Origin: Saccharomycopsis phalli
Lineage: Eukaryota; Ascomycota; Saccharomycetes; Ascoideales; Saccharomycopsidaceae
NCBI GenBank assembly: GCA_020342235.1
Contig: CP073212.1
Coordinates: 1,302,001 to 1,366,000 of the forward strand
DNA length: 64,000 bases
Direction: 5' to 3'
Below are positions 40,901-51,250 of the stretch, one piece after another (the first letter of the stretch is position 1; each line of letters starts with the position of its first letter). The position numbers and the translations under genes were made by a program. The notes under the pieces were generated by a model. That model searched no databases. It was given only the letters and a program-made list of their open reading frames with translations, and was not told the DNA's origin.

Positions 40901-41412
40901 TTCCCGACGAGCCGGGGTTGCGGTTTTTTGCGGTATTGGACAAGTTATGGCTCACCTTGAACAAAAACAACTCGTTCCGCAAAATGGGCCGGATGACGCA
41001 GTACGGTATCAAGTTGGGCCTTGTGGCTGGGTTGAAGCTTTTGAAGAATCAGGACATGCTTGTTGAGAACTCGGGCAACACACAGTGGATGGCGATCTGG
41101 TTCAAGAAATTACGGATTAAGCTCGTGGAGTTGGTGGCCGAGATTCCGCAATTGGGTCAGGAAAAAAGCTCTGGAAACGGAGCAATTGAGTTGCTTGATG
41201 ACGACGAGGACGAGTTTGAAGATGATTTGGGGAACCACGATGAGTTTGTGTACACCGAGGGCCTCCGGTACAAATTACTAGACTTGAAGGACTTGAATGT
41301 CTTGCAAGAGTTTAAAAACCATTTTGGCGACACCGATGCGGATGTCATGCGATACATTGAGGAGAAGAGCTTGGGCAGCTCACTTGAGCAGGGACTTAAT
41401 ATTGGAATTTAG
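37948..41412 (+). CDS. Karyopherin beta, importin-7/8 family (Sxm1/Nmd5-like)
   Basis: 1154 aa from the ATG at 37948 (MSFEKSQVVQCLANTLN); the upstream 27-codon extension is not conserved. The N-terminal importin domain is at about 23-100 (AEQSLNQSLSQQHFLNYLL... with LSAVVFVKNSIDKYW). HEAT-type helices run throughout, with family landmarks VQKWAASNVIRLFLKYG (about 290) and the segment FLTLILEEFIQSY...SQFLRV (about 625-655). The C-terminal acidic stretch (LLDDDEDEFEDDLGNHDEF, about 1085) is also usual for Nmd5/Sxm1. These receptors carry cargoes such as TFIIS, Hog1, Lhp1 and ribosomal proteins into the nucleus in a Ran-GTP-dependent way. It is about 100-200 aa longer than either S. cerevisiae paralogue, and I cannot choose between them. 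Confidence 0.85.
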   Translation: MSFEKSQVVQCLANTLNNDLNTRQLAEQSLNQSLSQQHFLNYLLKLSVDPSLDAATQLSAVVFVKNSIDKYWLKRSQQTPKLVENIRINDDDKLLIKSTLIDVLTMALRQGAKPSVVNNYTSIVQMFLNSDVNNDNAYGNELFSIIETLFGDASNISAGLLITYEFTKFYRWSIMGFNITLGLDLSKIDQINDSIRLLNSLIDKIFAPLLHHATQLVEKMSPLPMDGAHDPDFYTVFLILKIFKYATCNDFPEYFLVNQQRIDSWFKLHLVILDINYPIDYHSHVTSKDMRIKVQKWAASNVIRLFLKYGGGTKGDALDVNRYDKNAEAHLDQLKQFKQYFSQCLLPQLFEKVYLRIEDHHNGKSRIFDDCLYCFVKLFSYALNSTDNFDTYLKPHIPRLVECLIYPSILLPKDSLELFFTDDEEFFRKYYNLNLESHRPDTALVHFLYKLTNQYFDLVIGWLFEFLSLIFRQRQENRDDLQIAVQTEAALRIIGIISYQLLSKKSSPVVNQIDQMIQSYILPEITSTRYLFLTTRALETVATFNHQFSDMAVLSELFKAITALLDLGQGSGSDTELFLVQIEALDAIRSLLNNEEIVNYLKGSISAIISKLLQLISEHETDFLTLILEEFIQSYALELKPFALELSSKLTSQFLRVAGELAEVINNKGGTVESMVTLTSAQDDKETQCTGILNNLSVMIELMAADKLLMIRLAIKIDPCVKFVVANNLIGILDEVMAVQNLLLKSLSRVTRSVQSNFDHVMENFRSFGYEEYFDFFSQFFELFVIINYNYKFHFEDQFTKDLTGSDYMDAEIESELKNTFCVGSEFLISSDSRLSSLVKLNLHLVNNSIMDSDLRSINYNYNIFQDVFLSVINAHKSTLFGFSQCLEEDQVVQTVLELVLNSFINLVYVNLEEIVLLSEEDSSLDYVDQDLVEMVNNFTKLLLCIFIYSPVRTIQYFNSFEAIKSFLQLLEKIDNTNNTQAEAIPDEPGLRFFAVLDKLWLTLNKNNSFRKMGRMTQYGIKLGLVAGLKLLKNQDMLVENSGNTQWMAIWFKKLRIKLVELVAEIPQLGQEKSSGNGAIELLDDDEDEFEDDLGNHDEFVYTEGLRYKLLDLKDLNVLQEFKNHFGDTDADVMRYIEEKSLGSSLEQGLNIGI

Positions 41413-43847
41413 TTTAATAGATAATTACATAGATATATTGCTTAATGGCGTCTCCCAGTGATCATGTAGTGGTAGTGGGCCGAAATAAAGTTGGACCCTG
41501 CGGCAAGATTGGGTCCATGGTTCCTGACTGCATGGTGTATAGTATTGGAGTGAATAATATGGTAAGTGGGGTATCGGAAAAGGTTGGGTGATTTTGGTTG
41601 TTGCACTGGTTGATGCTTGTTGTAGCTGATGGACACTATATGTTTGCTGTACAATCTAATGTTTGGTATACAATCTGATGTTCACTGTATTTGATGTTTA
41701 CTAGTTGACGCTTACTAGTCGGCACTTACTAGTTGACACGTTTGTCCACATTATACCTCAGTTTTCATGGCCTTGTAGCGAATCCAGAGTATTTATAGAA
41801 TGCCCAGACCGAGGTATTTGAAATCTTTCTACAGACACTCAGTATAAATCTTCGAGAGTAATTTTTGAAGTAATCTCAAGAAAACACCACAAGTATAGAA
41901 CGAATGAAATATAAATTAGAACAGCTGCTTGAAACACCTGAAAACATTAGTAGGACGAGACTAATGTATCTCCCAACGGCGTCGCACTCAAGTGCTGAAA
42001 CTACTGTAATTCACAACGGCCAAGGCATCGTACCATATAATAGTACTCACTTATTTACACGACAGCTTTGACAAGACACGTTCAACTTCCAAGCTAGTGG
42101 CACCCAACTTTAATAGGCGCATATACAACCACACTAACGCATGCTTACTTATTTATAGTTAGTACTACATGAAACCAATGTTCGCAAAGTATATTTTGGC
42201 CATCTGAAGCATATTTGGCTATCTTGAACACAATTTTTTGAACCTCGCATATTTTGTCCTCTGAAAATGACATGATGGTTAGACACGACTAAAGTACACC
42301 CTGAGACATGCTGAACAGTACAGTTGCTTATAACTGGCGGAAGACAATATTAGGCTGTTTGCCGACAGACTAATATGGAATTATTCAGACTCGTATAATA
42401 ATTATGTAATTGGAATAGTCAGGCGACTGGGGTCTGCTGTCGATACAGACTGGAGCAGTGTAAAGACTGGAGGTTGCTATTGACTTTATATGATTCTTTG
42501 TATGAACCGATATGTAAGCGAGGAGAGATTAGCGAGGATAGGTACGTAGCCGAATGGTCAACGTCAGCTGAACTACGCAATGTAGCGAACAGCACCTTAC
42601 CAATCAGAAAGAGAGAATATCATATTGTGCAAATACTGTTTAGTTGACCTAGGGTAGGCCAGCTTTATGGTACAGTACTTTTGAAGCAACCTAATTTCAA
42701 GGTACCGTTACCTCAAGGTACCATTACCTCAAAGTGGTATTACCTCGAAAAAATGTCACACCAGGCGCCATTGTTTTCAGGTACCATCAATCACCAACCC
42801 TTGAGGAAAATAAAGTTGAGGTAATGGCATTGTAAATACGTGATTTTCGGGAATCTATTGTCCGTGGCATGTTGCCTACTACAAGGTGGTCTGTTTCCTT
42901 CAAGAGGAAACACCAGACAAACCTTGAGAAGCGGTTTCTCTAGGAAACTGGTTAGCCTTTTCATTGGCACATTTGGTGAGCCAGTTGAAATGAGTATAAG
43001 TTGTATTCACGCTGAAATTCTGCGACTGCCAGTAATCACCAATGAAGTGGAACTCCGAGCAGAAATTGTGTTAGAAGCAGAATGTGCATTACTCTCAAAG
43101 TGAATTTCAGAGGAGTTGTTGTATGGTATGTGATTTTGAAGCAACTTCTGTGTATCTTGGATGGCTTGTAACATTTCAAGTGAATTGGGATATACTGATG
43201 GACATGTGAGCCAATTAGAAGGGTTTGAGTATGGGTGATGGGCGGAAAGGTTGATTTAGTTGGTTATGTTTTGATGGTTATTGAATTCCGGTATTGTAAG
43301 CTACTGGGCGAGTATTGACATTTGGCGGTGGAATCTTAAAGCATGGTGAGTGAGGATGGTGAGGGTACAAAGTCCGAATACAACTAAAGTCCGAATACAA
43401 CTAAGTGAGCAGGTATTTGAATCATTCGACAGTTGTGTTGGCCGAGAGTTTAGTCAACTGATAGTTACGTGAGCAGATAGTTGAGTCAGAATACATGGTA
43501 AGGCAACATGAGGCATAGTACGGACCAATGTGATGAGCTCGGCCGCAAAATATTCCTCATTTCTGACGTCAGCACAGGTGAATAATACATGATGAAATTC
43601 AGCTAATGAGTAAATCGTAGACGTCAATTTGCGGTTAGCAGACCAAGGTGAAACACGAGGCAGACTAATGTCAAACGGTTATACAAAAGAAAAAGAAACT
43701 GGATGGAATTTGAAGGTGATTCGTACTGGGAATATGAAATGGATGAGGTTATTATGAGAAGAGATGTAGGATGAGGATGTAGGATTGTGAGGTAGGTTGT
43801 GAGGTGAGATTACTAGATTGTGCGATATGAGATTATGAAATTATGAT

Positions 43848-43945
43848 ATGAGATTTAATTTACGAGACTTGAGATTTAATTTATAAGACTTGAGATTTAA
43901 TTTATAAGACTTGAGATTTAATTTATAAGACTTGAGATTTATAAT
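43848..43945. repeat. 20-bp minisatellite (gagatttaatttataagactt)
   Basis: Four to five near-perfect direct copies; no coding potential. Confidence 0.85.
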
Positions 43946-44429
43946 ACTTTGTGATTAATTTATAATACTTTTGTGATTATTTACAAGCTTCATGAGCTGC
44001 GATGATATTTGGCTTGGGTGGCTGGACGCCTATACTCAACCTCATTTGCTTTGACATGCTATTGTTGAAACCGCAGGCCATTTAATCTAATATCACCATG
44101 ACATCCTGCAATATAATGTAATGGATCGGTGTAGCGAGCCCATTGGGACATGTATGTAGCTAGGCGAGACTGTGGTGAATAAATGATTGGCATGTTCTAG
44201 AACGAGGTGTAGAACAAAAGGTGGAACGGGATGCGAAACAGATGCGAAACATGAGTGAACTAGAATGCTGTATGTGTAGGAGTGGATGAGTATGTGCATA
44301 TCAAGAGTGTATGAGCATAGCGAGAATATGAGCATAGATGTATGAGCATAAAAGTATGAGCATAGGAATGGGCCTAAGAATGGGCATAGTGGGATGAGAA
44401 ATGAAAATGGGTGAAATGGGAATAGCGCA

Positions 44430-44550
44430 TAAGCATGATAAATAAGTATGGTGAATAAGCATGGTGTGTAAGCATGGTGAATAAGCATGATGGAATGTGT
44501 AGAAGGAATGTGTAAAAGGAATGTTTAGAAGGAATGTGTAGAAGGAATGA
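44430..44550. repeat. Short tandem repeats upstream of HPT1
   Basis: Three copies of gaataagcatggt(g) followed by four copies of agaaggaatgtgt, about 150-270 bp before the HPT1 start. Confidence 0.6.
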
Positions 44551-44701
44551 CATGAATGATGAATGATATACCAACGACATACCAACGACATATCAACGAC
44601 ATCGTCTCTGTAATCAGCTTGCACAATATACATTCCCACCACCCTTTTCGCAACGTGCCTCACCCGATTATTTTCCCTTGCAAATTTTTCTCCTACTCAA
44701 T

Positions 44702-45316
44702 ATGTCCTCAGAAAAGGTCTACCTCTCGTACAACCACGTGCACCAGTTGTGCCAGGAATCTGCCGACAAGATCAAGCAATTCAAGCCCGATCTCATCATT
44801 GCCATTGGCGGAGGTGGGTTTATTCCCGCGCGGATGCTCAGATCGTTCCTCAAGGAGCCGGGCAAGCCAACCACCCGAGTTTACGCGGTGATTCTCTCGC
44901 TTTACGAGGACTTGCACTCGACTCTGACGGACGAGGAGACCGTTGGTGTCCAGGTGGTGCGGACCCAGTGGATCGACTATAAGCAGAGCAACATTGACTT
45001 GATCAACAAGAATGTGCTCATTGTAGACGAGGTGGACGACACGCGCACCACGCTCCATTATGCGGTGAGCGAGCTCAAAAAGGACATTGCGGCTCAGTGC
45101 AAGGAAAAGGGCGGCGATCCGTCCAAGACAAACCTCGGCATCTTTGTGTTGCACGACAAGCTCAAGCCGAAGAAGGCGTCATTGTCGGACGACGTGAACT
45201 ACATTGCAGCGCGGGAAATTGACGACGTCTGGATCGCGTATCCATGGGAATCGACTGATATTGTCAGCCACACGAAGTATGCGGTGGAGCAAGGCAACGA
45301 TGCCTTTTTGCCGTAG
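44702..45316 (+). CDS. HPT1: Hypoxanthine-guanine phosphoribosyltransferase
   Basis: 204 aa from the ATG at 44702 (MSSEKVYLSYNHVHQLCQES); the eight in-frame codons upstream are not conserved. It is strongly collinear with S. cerevisiae Hpt1: FKPDLIIAIGGGGFIPARML, TRTQWIDY-type segment and the PRPP-binding loop KNVLIVDEVDDTRTTLHYAV, ending AYPWESTDIVSHTKYAVEQG. It converts hypoxanthine or guanine plus PRPP into IMP or GMP in the purine salvage pathway; cytosolic. Slightly shorter than the S. cerevisiae enzyme (221 aa) because of a shorter internal loop and C-terminus. An upstream short repeat array and a 3' array frame the gene. Confidence 0.96.
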   Translation: MSSEKVYLSYNHVHQLCQESADKIKQFKPDLIIAIGGGGFIPARMLRSFLKEPGKPTTRVYAVILSLYEDLHSTLTDEETVGVQVVRTQWIDYKQSNIDLINKNVLIVDEVDDTRTTLHYAVSELKKDIAAQCKEKGGDPSKTNLGIFVLHDKLKPKKASLSDDVNYIAAREIDDVWIAYPWESTDIVSHTKYAVEQGNDAFLP

Positions 45317-46242
45317 TTGCGGGGCCTATGGCTCGTACAGGACATATTAGGTAACATGAATAAGATTAATCTAGAAAACTGTAAGATAGCTATAGTAAAA
45401 CAAGAACCGGAGGGTCGGGAAAGAAATGGCGGGCATCGGCACGTGATACGTGCGGCCAGACGAGAATAGTCAGAGACGGCAAGTGGTCAGAGACGGTAAG
45501 TGGTCAGAGACGGTAAGTGGTCAGTGGATTGGTCAGTGCAAGGTAAAAACCGTGTAGCAAGGCAAGACAAGGTATTACCTACCAGGTAAAGACAAGGTAT
45601 GGCAGGTGCCATGTATTGCAATGTATTACCAGGTAAAGACTAGGGGACTAGGAGATCAGAAGACCAGGGGACCATGTAAAGACCAATTGACCATGTATAC
45701 CAGGTATGACCATTGCAATGTACTTGAAGTGTACTTGAAATGTACTTGAAGTGTACTTGAAATGTACTTGAAATGTACTTGATGTACTTGATGTACTTGA
45801 TGTACTTGATGTACTTGATGTACTTGAAGTGCGCTTGAAATGTATTTGATGTACTTAAGTACTTGATATACTTGATATACTTGATATACCTAAGTACTTG
45901 ATAACTTAAGTACTTGAGTTCTGGAATACTCAAATACTAAATGTATTTCGTTGCCGATGCGACAACCAAAATAGCCAACAATGCGGCAGATGCTCAATGA
46001 TATGGAGTGGAAATATACAAATGTATCATGCGGAGGATGGTCTGGGCGACAAGGAATGATCAAGAACATGCCTTGACAAAAGCCTGTAATCCAAGTCTGG
46101 CTCAATGCCTTGACAAACCTCATCTAGAGGACCTGTACAACTCTTGGAAGCCTCGTCTAGAGGCCTAGCAAGAATCCCGTCTAGAGAATCTTGCGGCTCC
46201 ATCAGATCAAGGCCATTGCCCAGGCAATTGTGCAGCCCACGA
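45317..46242. other. Intergenic between convergent HPT1 and zinc-finger genes, repeat-rich
   Basis: Contains gtcagagacggtaagtg x3 (45467-45525), ccaggtaaagac copies (45585-45700) and a long run of tgtacttga/tgtacttgaa units (45718-45905). tctagagga-type copies occur at 46118-46200. No gene. Confidence 0.5.
45718..45905. repeat. 9-10 bp minisatellite (tgtacttga(a))n
   Basis: About 18 copies of tgtacttgaa / tgtacttga, degrading to tatacttga at the right end. Confidence 0.85.
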
Positions 46243-47577
46243 CTACCAGATCAACGCCTTGATCTTCATCTTCTTGGTCGAAACCTGCTCCTTCAACTTC
46301 AAGTTCCGCATCCGCTCGGCCGTCTTGCCGTTCAAATTGCTATGTGTCTTGTAGTGCTGCATGCAGTTGTCGTGCCGCGCAAACCGCGCACCACAGCCGG
46401 GAAACGGGCACACGTGCTTCCGTTCGCCGGTGTGGATCCGCGAATGGCGGGAAACGTGCCCGCTGGTCTTGAACTTGCGTCCGCAGGTCTTGCACTGGTA
46501 CTTGCGCTCCTCCTCCGGCGCCGAGTTGAACTTGATCGTCGAGGTGTAATTCGCCAACGATGACGTCATCGCGCTGCTGGCGACGCTCTCTGAAAGCAGG
46601 GGCTTGTGGGAGAGCTGGCCGGACTCCTTGGAGTGCTTTGTGTCGCTGTCATCGGCATGAGGCGGCGGACGGTTCGACTGCAACTGGAACGCCGCGGGAG
46701 GCGGCTGGTATGAGTTTGTGGTGGAGTTTGACTGGAAGATGCTGTTTTCCTTGGCGCTGCTGTCGGTTGCCCGGCTGGAGTTGCTGTGCAGGTAGATCGG
46801 CGGGAGCGGAAGCGGCCGGTCAAACGACAGATAGTGCGTGAATCCGGGGGAAAACTGCTTGGAGAGCGTGCCAAAGGACTCCGACTTGGGCTCGGCCTTT
46901 GGCTCGGGCGGCAGCTCCTTGTCCTGGTCCATGGACTGATCCTCCAAGGACTCTCCCGACTCGGGGATCACGCGGAAACTCTCCTTGGGGTTGATGGACA
47001 GACCGTCGATGGACGTCTGGAATGAGGACGTGGTGACGTAGGAGCTGCGCTTGTTGGGCTGGTTGGAGAAAGTCGACGCCGTCGACGACGACATGATGCT
47101 GTTGTGCTTCTGCACCTTGTTGGCGACAGACTCGATCGACGGAAGCCGCACGCCATGCTCGGGCGCGTCGCCATGGAGCGTCGCATACTGCGGGTACTTG
47201 GAGGGGGTCGAGTACATTAGGCGCCCGTAGCTCTTGATGCCCGACACAAGCTGCTGCATCGAGTCCGGGTCCTCGCTCTTGACCGCGATCTTGTCATCCT
47301 CCATCTCCACGTCCTCCGAGTTCCACTCGCACTTGATTGGCTCCACATTGAGTTGCTCAGGAGACTTCATGTGCACTGGACTCGGCAAGTTGGACGACGG
47401 CCGCACTGGCTGTGGAAGGTTCTGGAACAAGGGGGCCCTCGATGGCTGGGCGGGTACCATGGTCGGCGACTTGTAATAATCTGCTGAGGAAAACATCGGT
47501 GGCTCCAGGCCATCGGGAGACATGGGCTCACGGTTTTCGTGAGAATCCTGATTGTTGTAGAAGCTAGCGGGATTCAT
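46243..47577 (-). CDS. C2H2 zinc-finger transcription factor, Nrg1/Nrg2-like
   Basis: 444 aa from the ATG at 47577 (MNPASFYNNQ). Residues 1-365 are low complexity (Ser, Pro, Asn), with a bipartite set of acidic patches. Two adjacent C2H2 fingers lie near the C-terminus: YQCKTCGRKFKTSGHVSRH (C-x2-C-x12-H) and HVCPFPGCGARFARHDNCMQ (C-x4-C-x12-H), joined by a TGERKH linker. The TSGHxxRHxRIHTGERKHxCP pattern and RHDNCMQHYKTH are typical of Nrg1/Nrg2, repressors of glucose-repressed, filamentation and stress genes that recruit Tup1-Ssn6. A basic C-terminal stretch (KTAERMRNLKLKEQVSTKKM) follows the fingers. Other fungal fingers of this subtype exist, so the exact orthologue is open. Confidence 0.85.
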   Translation of the reverse strand: MNPASFYNNQDSHENREPMSPDGLEPPMFSSADYYKSPTMVPAQPSRAPLFQNLPQPVRPSSNLPSPVHMKSPEQLNVEPIKCEWNSEDVEMEDDKIAVKSEDPDSMQQLVSGIKSYGRLMYSTPSKYPQYATLHGDAPEHGVRLPSIESVANKVQKHNSIMSSSTASTFSNQPNKRSSYVTTSSFQTSIDGLSINPKESFRVIPESGESLEDQSMDQDKELPPEPKAEPKSESFGTLSKQFSPGFTHYLSFDRPLPLPPIYLHSNSSRATDSSAKENSIFQSNSTTNSYQPPPAAFQLQSNRPPPHADDSDTKHSKESGQLSHKPLLSESVASSAMTSSLANYTSTIKFNSAPEEERKYQCKTCGRKFKTSGHVSRHSRIHTGERKHVCPFPGCGARFARHDNCMQHYKTHSNLNGKTAERMRNLKLKEQVSTKKMKIKALIW

Positions 47578-48639
47578 TGGTATGCCATTGACCACTAAGC
47601 GCCAAGGGCTTCACGAGAAGAATGCAAAAAAAAAGCAACTGGTTGACTAGAAATGGGCAGTGTGTTGCAATGAACGAAGCGCTAGGGTCGGTGGATTATC
47701 GACGCCTGATGGCTATGAAGAGTAGAAGTTTTTGCCGTTGGAGAAACTAGACACTAGACAATTTCTAGCAAGGGATGTTAAGTGGTTAGTTTTATAACTC
47801 AAAAGCCTAATTTTGTGCTTTGCCAATTGTATGACATTGCATGTTCATGCAGGCGTCGGCATGCTGCGCCCGTATGTATTTTCCACATACCGCAGGCACA
47901 TGCGTCCCGACACAGGTTGCCAATCCGGCGCAACCTGAGATTCAGCGGGCCAGATTATCATTCCTCTACAGCTGATTCAAGGGTAACTATGCACATTTTC
48001 TTGTCGCCCTACATGCCCTTGAATTTCGCTCGGTTAGTCCCGTGCCGGCGCCGGAATATCGGCGTCAATCGGCGTCATGCACCACCACGCTACCCTGTAC
48101 AATATCTTGCAGCAGCGGAAGGGTCATAAATCTAACTAGTGTAATTAGTATTCAAGGGACTGCGCGGTACAACTCAGATGTTTTTAGTGTGGAATTCCAC
48201 CGTAGATCTCACCTGTGTGTGAATTCCACTGCCTCGGCATTATTCTTCGCTGCACAAGGTCTCACTCAATGTACGTACCTCTTGTTTCTTCTTTTCTTTT
48301 TTTTTTTCCGTCTCTGGTTTTTCCTCCTTTATTATTTCCGTTGTCTCGTATGGTCGTTTCACCACCCAAATAACTTCCCCGTACCTGCAACCAACTTTAT
48401 TTTGCCAGGGATCACTAATTACCAATTGGGTGGTTAAGGAACGCATACCATGTGCCCTGGCTCTCAGCCATTATACCATCCTCCTCTAGTAACTCACTGA
48501 TTGTATGCCACGCCTGTCTTAGCCTGAAACTTTGACGACAACATTGCAATCGAATAACCAGTCTCAAATAATTAGTGTCATCTTTACCCAGTCCGCATAT
48601 CCAACGTTAACCCCATTGTTGGTTCCGATTGATAGGTTT

Positions 48640-48765
48640 ATTGATTTAGTCAATGATGTTTATTGAATTATTGATTTATTGATTTATTGATCTATTGGTT
48701 TGATTTATTGATTTATTTATTGATCTATTAATTTATTGATCTATTGATCTATTGATTTATTTATT
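48640..48765. repeat. 8-12 bp AT repeat (attgatttattgatct)n
   Basis: Repeated ttgattta / ttgatcta units followed directly by a 25-base poly(T) run at 48770-48794. Confidence 0.8.
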
Positions 48766-49109
48766 GATGCTTTTTTTTTTTTTTTTTTTTTTTTCTTGTC
48801 TTGGTTTTATTTTTAAAATTATTATTTATCATTTTTTTTCTCCCATCTTTTCTTTTTTGCCCTGATTTCCTTCTGTTTTACAAAAAAAAATAGCCCGTGC
48901 CTTAAACATATGGTCTCCATCGCTCTCCCCTCCTTACTCCCAGTAGTAGCATAATGTCTCAGAAGTGGGTAGGGTTCCAGTTCTGTCTGTTCCTGCATAG
49001 GGAATGTCCGTTTTAGGAAGGCGCAGTAACATAATTTTTCCTACGATTATCCTCGTAATTTCACAATCTTCCTGTCATGTCTTGTGATGGTGCTGATGTC
49101 ATATATATC

Positions 49110-49197
49110 TTTGATATTTTCCTTGAGATTTTCCTTGAGATTTTCCCTGATATTTTCCTTGATATCATCCCTGATATCATCCCTGATATCATCCTTG
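49110..49197. repeat. 12-14 bp tandem repeats in the promoter of the asparagine-synthetase-like gene
   Basis: Three copies of ttttccttgaga followed by four of atatcatccctg, ending 95 bp before the ATG. Confidence 0.7.
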
Positions 49198-49291
49198 ATT
49201 CGTCATAATCTGCCTCATCCTTGTATTGCTACTAACCAGCCACTCAGGCTCAAGTCATGTGCAGTTTTTTTTTTCACACAATTTTCATCAA

Positions 49292-50908
49292 ATGTGTGGA
49301 ATACTAGCCCAGTTCTGTAGAGACAATGGCCCGAGTAATTCCATTTTATTCACCGACAAAAGTCAAACAGCAAATATTATTCAGTCGATTTTTGACCGGG
49401 AACTGCACCAAGACAAGTCTCATGCGTGCCTGACCCGGGTCCAGCTAGGTTCAGCCTCACCAGAGTTTTGCGCCTTGGTACCGAAAATCATGGCCAGAGG
49501 ACCAGATTACAGCGAGTATAAATGCTTGCATATAAGCACTGGGTCGGTGCATTTGTTTAGCCTGGTTCTCTCGCTCCGAAACCCCTTCACCGAGCAGCCA
49601 CGGGACAATGGCCGGTTCGTGCTCCAGTTTAACGGGGAACTATACAACCAAACCGGGGCGGATTCGAACGATACCCGCTACCTTGAGGCGCAATTGGAGG
49701 GTATCTGTGAGTCGGAGACGTTTCCCGCGCAATTGCTCGAGTTGGTCCGCTCGTTAGACGGCGAGTTTGCATTTGCAGTGTACCACCATGGGTTGCAGAC
49801 GATGTTTTTCGCTAGAGACCAGTTTGGGAAACGGCTGCTCGTTTACAATGAAGACACACCTTCGGGCTTCATCTTGAGCAGCATAGGGTCTCAGGAACCG
49901 GGCTGGGTCGACTGCAAAGGCAATGTTTTGTACTCGAGGAGTGGTCTAGTGGACTCGCGGGTTTGTGAGGTTGGTAGTATCCAAGGGCCGGTTGAGGTGA
50001 CGTCAGAGCAATGTGCGGAGGCCGCGGTACCCGGATATGTGGAGACATACTTGGAGATTTTGCGCCATGGCACGAAAACACGGGTCGAGACTATTGATGG
50101 TTTTATACTGACAGGGTCCTCTAGGTTTGCAGTGCTCTTTTCGGGCGGCATTGATTGCACAGTAATAGCGGCACTTGCGGCCGAAGCTTCGCCTGCAGGT
50201 ACATGCATCGACTTGCTTAACGTATCATTTGAAAATCAACGCACAAAAACAAGCTTTTCAGATGCCCCAGACAGAATGCTCGGACTCATCTCTTGGGACA
50301 TGCTCGGTAAATGTTACCCACATGTAACCTTCAACTTTGTGCCGATCAATGTCGGCTATCAAGACTACCTTATTGGGAAGCAGGTTGTGCTTGAGTTGAT
50401 TCTGCCTCTATGTACAGAGATGGATTTGTCCATTGCCATTGCCTTTTATTTTGCAGCGAGTGGTGGGAGTGCCAGAGTATTGCTAAGCGGACTCGGGGCG
50501 GACGAATTGTTTGGCGGCTACTCGCGTCACGACCGGGTGTTCAAAACGGAAGGCCAAGACGACGCGTATGCGCAGCTCCAAATTGAATTGCAAAATGACA
50601 TCCAGGGTATCTGGCGACGCAACTTGTCACGTGATGATAAGGTAATGTCAGTTTGGGGCAAGGAAGTGCGTTACCCGTTCCTTGCGCCACAGTCGGTCGA
50701 CTACGCCACACGTCACGTGCCGTTAAACTTGAAAGTGCACGTGACTAGTCTGGGGGTTGAGAAGAAGTATTTGCTTCGTCGTATTGCGGAGCTGCTTGGA
50801 TTGTCGTGGATTGTGAATGAGCCTAAGAGGGCAATTCAGTTTGGGGCAAAGAGTGCCAAGATGGAGCCAGGACTGGGTCGTAAACGGGGCCATCAAACTG
50901 TAAATTAA
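49292..50908 (+). CDS. Asparagine-synthetase-domain protein (YML096W/ASNSD1 type)
   Basis: 538 aa from the ATG at 49292; MCGI is required because Cys2 is the nucleophile of class II glutamine amidotransferases. N-terminal GATase half (1-215): MCGILAQF, MARGPDYSEY, LQFNGELYN, FARDQFGKR. C-terminal synthetase-like half: PP-loop VLFSGGIDCTVIAALA (about 279), TEMDLSIAIAFYFAASGG (about 383), LLSGLGADELFGGYSRH (about 400) and NEPKRAIQFGAKSAKME. These features place it with YML096W and human ASNSD1 rather than the true asparagine synthetases Asn1/Asn2; biochemical role not established. In FGKR-L-LVY the family has GRRSLL; the residue at the serine is encoded by CTG (49835-49837), evidence for CUG=Ser. 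Confidence 0.9.
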   Translation: MCGILAQFCRDNGPSNSILFTDKSQTANIIQSIFDRELHQDKSHACLTRVQLGSASPEFCALVPKIMARGPDYSEYKCLHISTGSVHLFSLVLSLRNPFTEQPRDNGRFVLQFNGELYNQTGADSNDTRYLEAQLEGICESETFPAQLLELVRSLDGEFAFAVYHHGLQTMFFARDQFGKRLLVYNEDTPSGFILSSIGSQEPGWVDCKGNVLYSRSGLVDSRVCEVGSIQGPVEVTSEQCAEAAVPGYVETYLEILRHGTKTRVETIDGFILTGSSRFAVLFSGGIDCTVIAALAAEASPAGTCIDLLNVSFENQRTKTSFSDAPDRMLGLISWDMLGKCYPHVTFNFVPINVGYQDYLIGKQVVLELILPLCTEMDLSIAIAFYFAASGGSARVLLSGLGADELFGGYSRHDRVFKTEGQDDAYAQLQIELQNDIQGIWRRNLSRDDKVMSVWGKEVRYPFLAPQSVDYATRHVPLNLKVHVTSLGVEKKYLLRRIAELLGLSWIVNEPKRAIQFGAKSAKMEPGLGRKRGHQTVN

Positions 50909-51250
50909 TTATAGACATTGGATACTTTGGATATATTTAGACATACGGGCAGTATTGGACATTTTATTGGACACTTTAGTTATTATTGGACACTTTAGCC
51001 ACTATTGGGCATACTTTAGCCACTATTAGACACATCTTAACTACTATTAGACACACCTTAACCATTATAGACACATATTAACCACTATAGACACATATTA
51101 ACCACTATAGACACATAATAACCACTATAAACACATATTAACCACTATAGACACACCTTTGGACAGTACTAGACACTCAGACGTCCATGGCTCACAACCA
51201 TAGCTCACGCCTCACCTCTCATAACCAGTTTTTCAGCAAGTCTCCGTTAT
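50909..51250. repeat. Minisatellite (18 bp) between the asparagine-synthetase-like gene and HSF1
   Basis: From about 50960 to 51165, some ten copies of a unit such as accactatagacacatatta, which evolves along the array from attggacactttagcc. It fills most of the 340-bp spacer and is thus part of the HSF1 promoter. No clear heat-shock elements were found in what is left. Confidence 0.8.

Larger units (their letters stand above)
41413..44701. other. Large gene-poor region with several tandem repeats
   Basis: About 3.3 kb. An 87-codon plus-strand frame (42840-43103) shows nothing recognisable. Repeats: caaggtaccattacctc copies (42695-42760), a 20-bp gagatttaatttataagact array (43848-43945) and gaataagcatggt / agaaggaatgtgt copies (44430-44550). 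A box-A-like string (tagccgaatggtcaa, 42548) lacks the rest of a tRNA. Confidence 0.45.
47578..49291. other. Long AT-rich intergenic with simple repeats
   Basis: Upstream regions of the zinc-finger gene and the asparagine-synthetase-like gene. Contains an attgatttattgatctatt array (48640-48765), a T25-type homopolymer (48770-48794) and, just before the next gene, gatattttccttga / gatatcatccct repeats (49110-49197). A box-A-like string near 48428 (gggtggttaaggaacg) lacks a box B, so no tRNA is called. Confidence 0.45.

Noticed and set aside
42541-42600. tRNA box-A-like string tagccgaatggtcaa
   Set aside because: No acceptor stem, anticodon arm or box B can be formed around it.
43848-45905. 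Idea that the regularly repeated arrays are CRISPR-like
   Set aside because: Units are directly adjacent with no unique spacers and the organism is a eukaryote; they are minisatellites.
48425-48485. tRNA-like stretch gggtggttaaggaacgc and its complement ggtataatggctgag
   Set aside because: A and D-arm resemblance only; no T-arm with GTTCRA in the right place on either strand.
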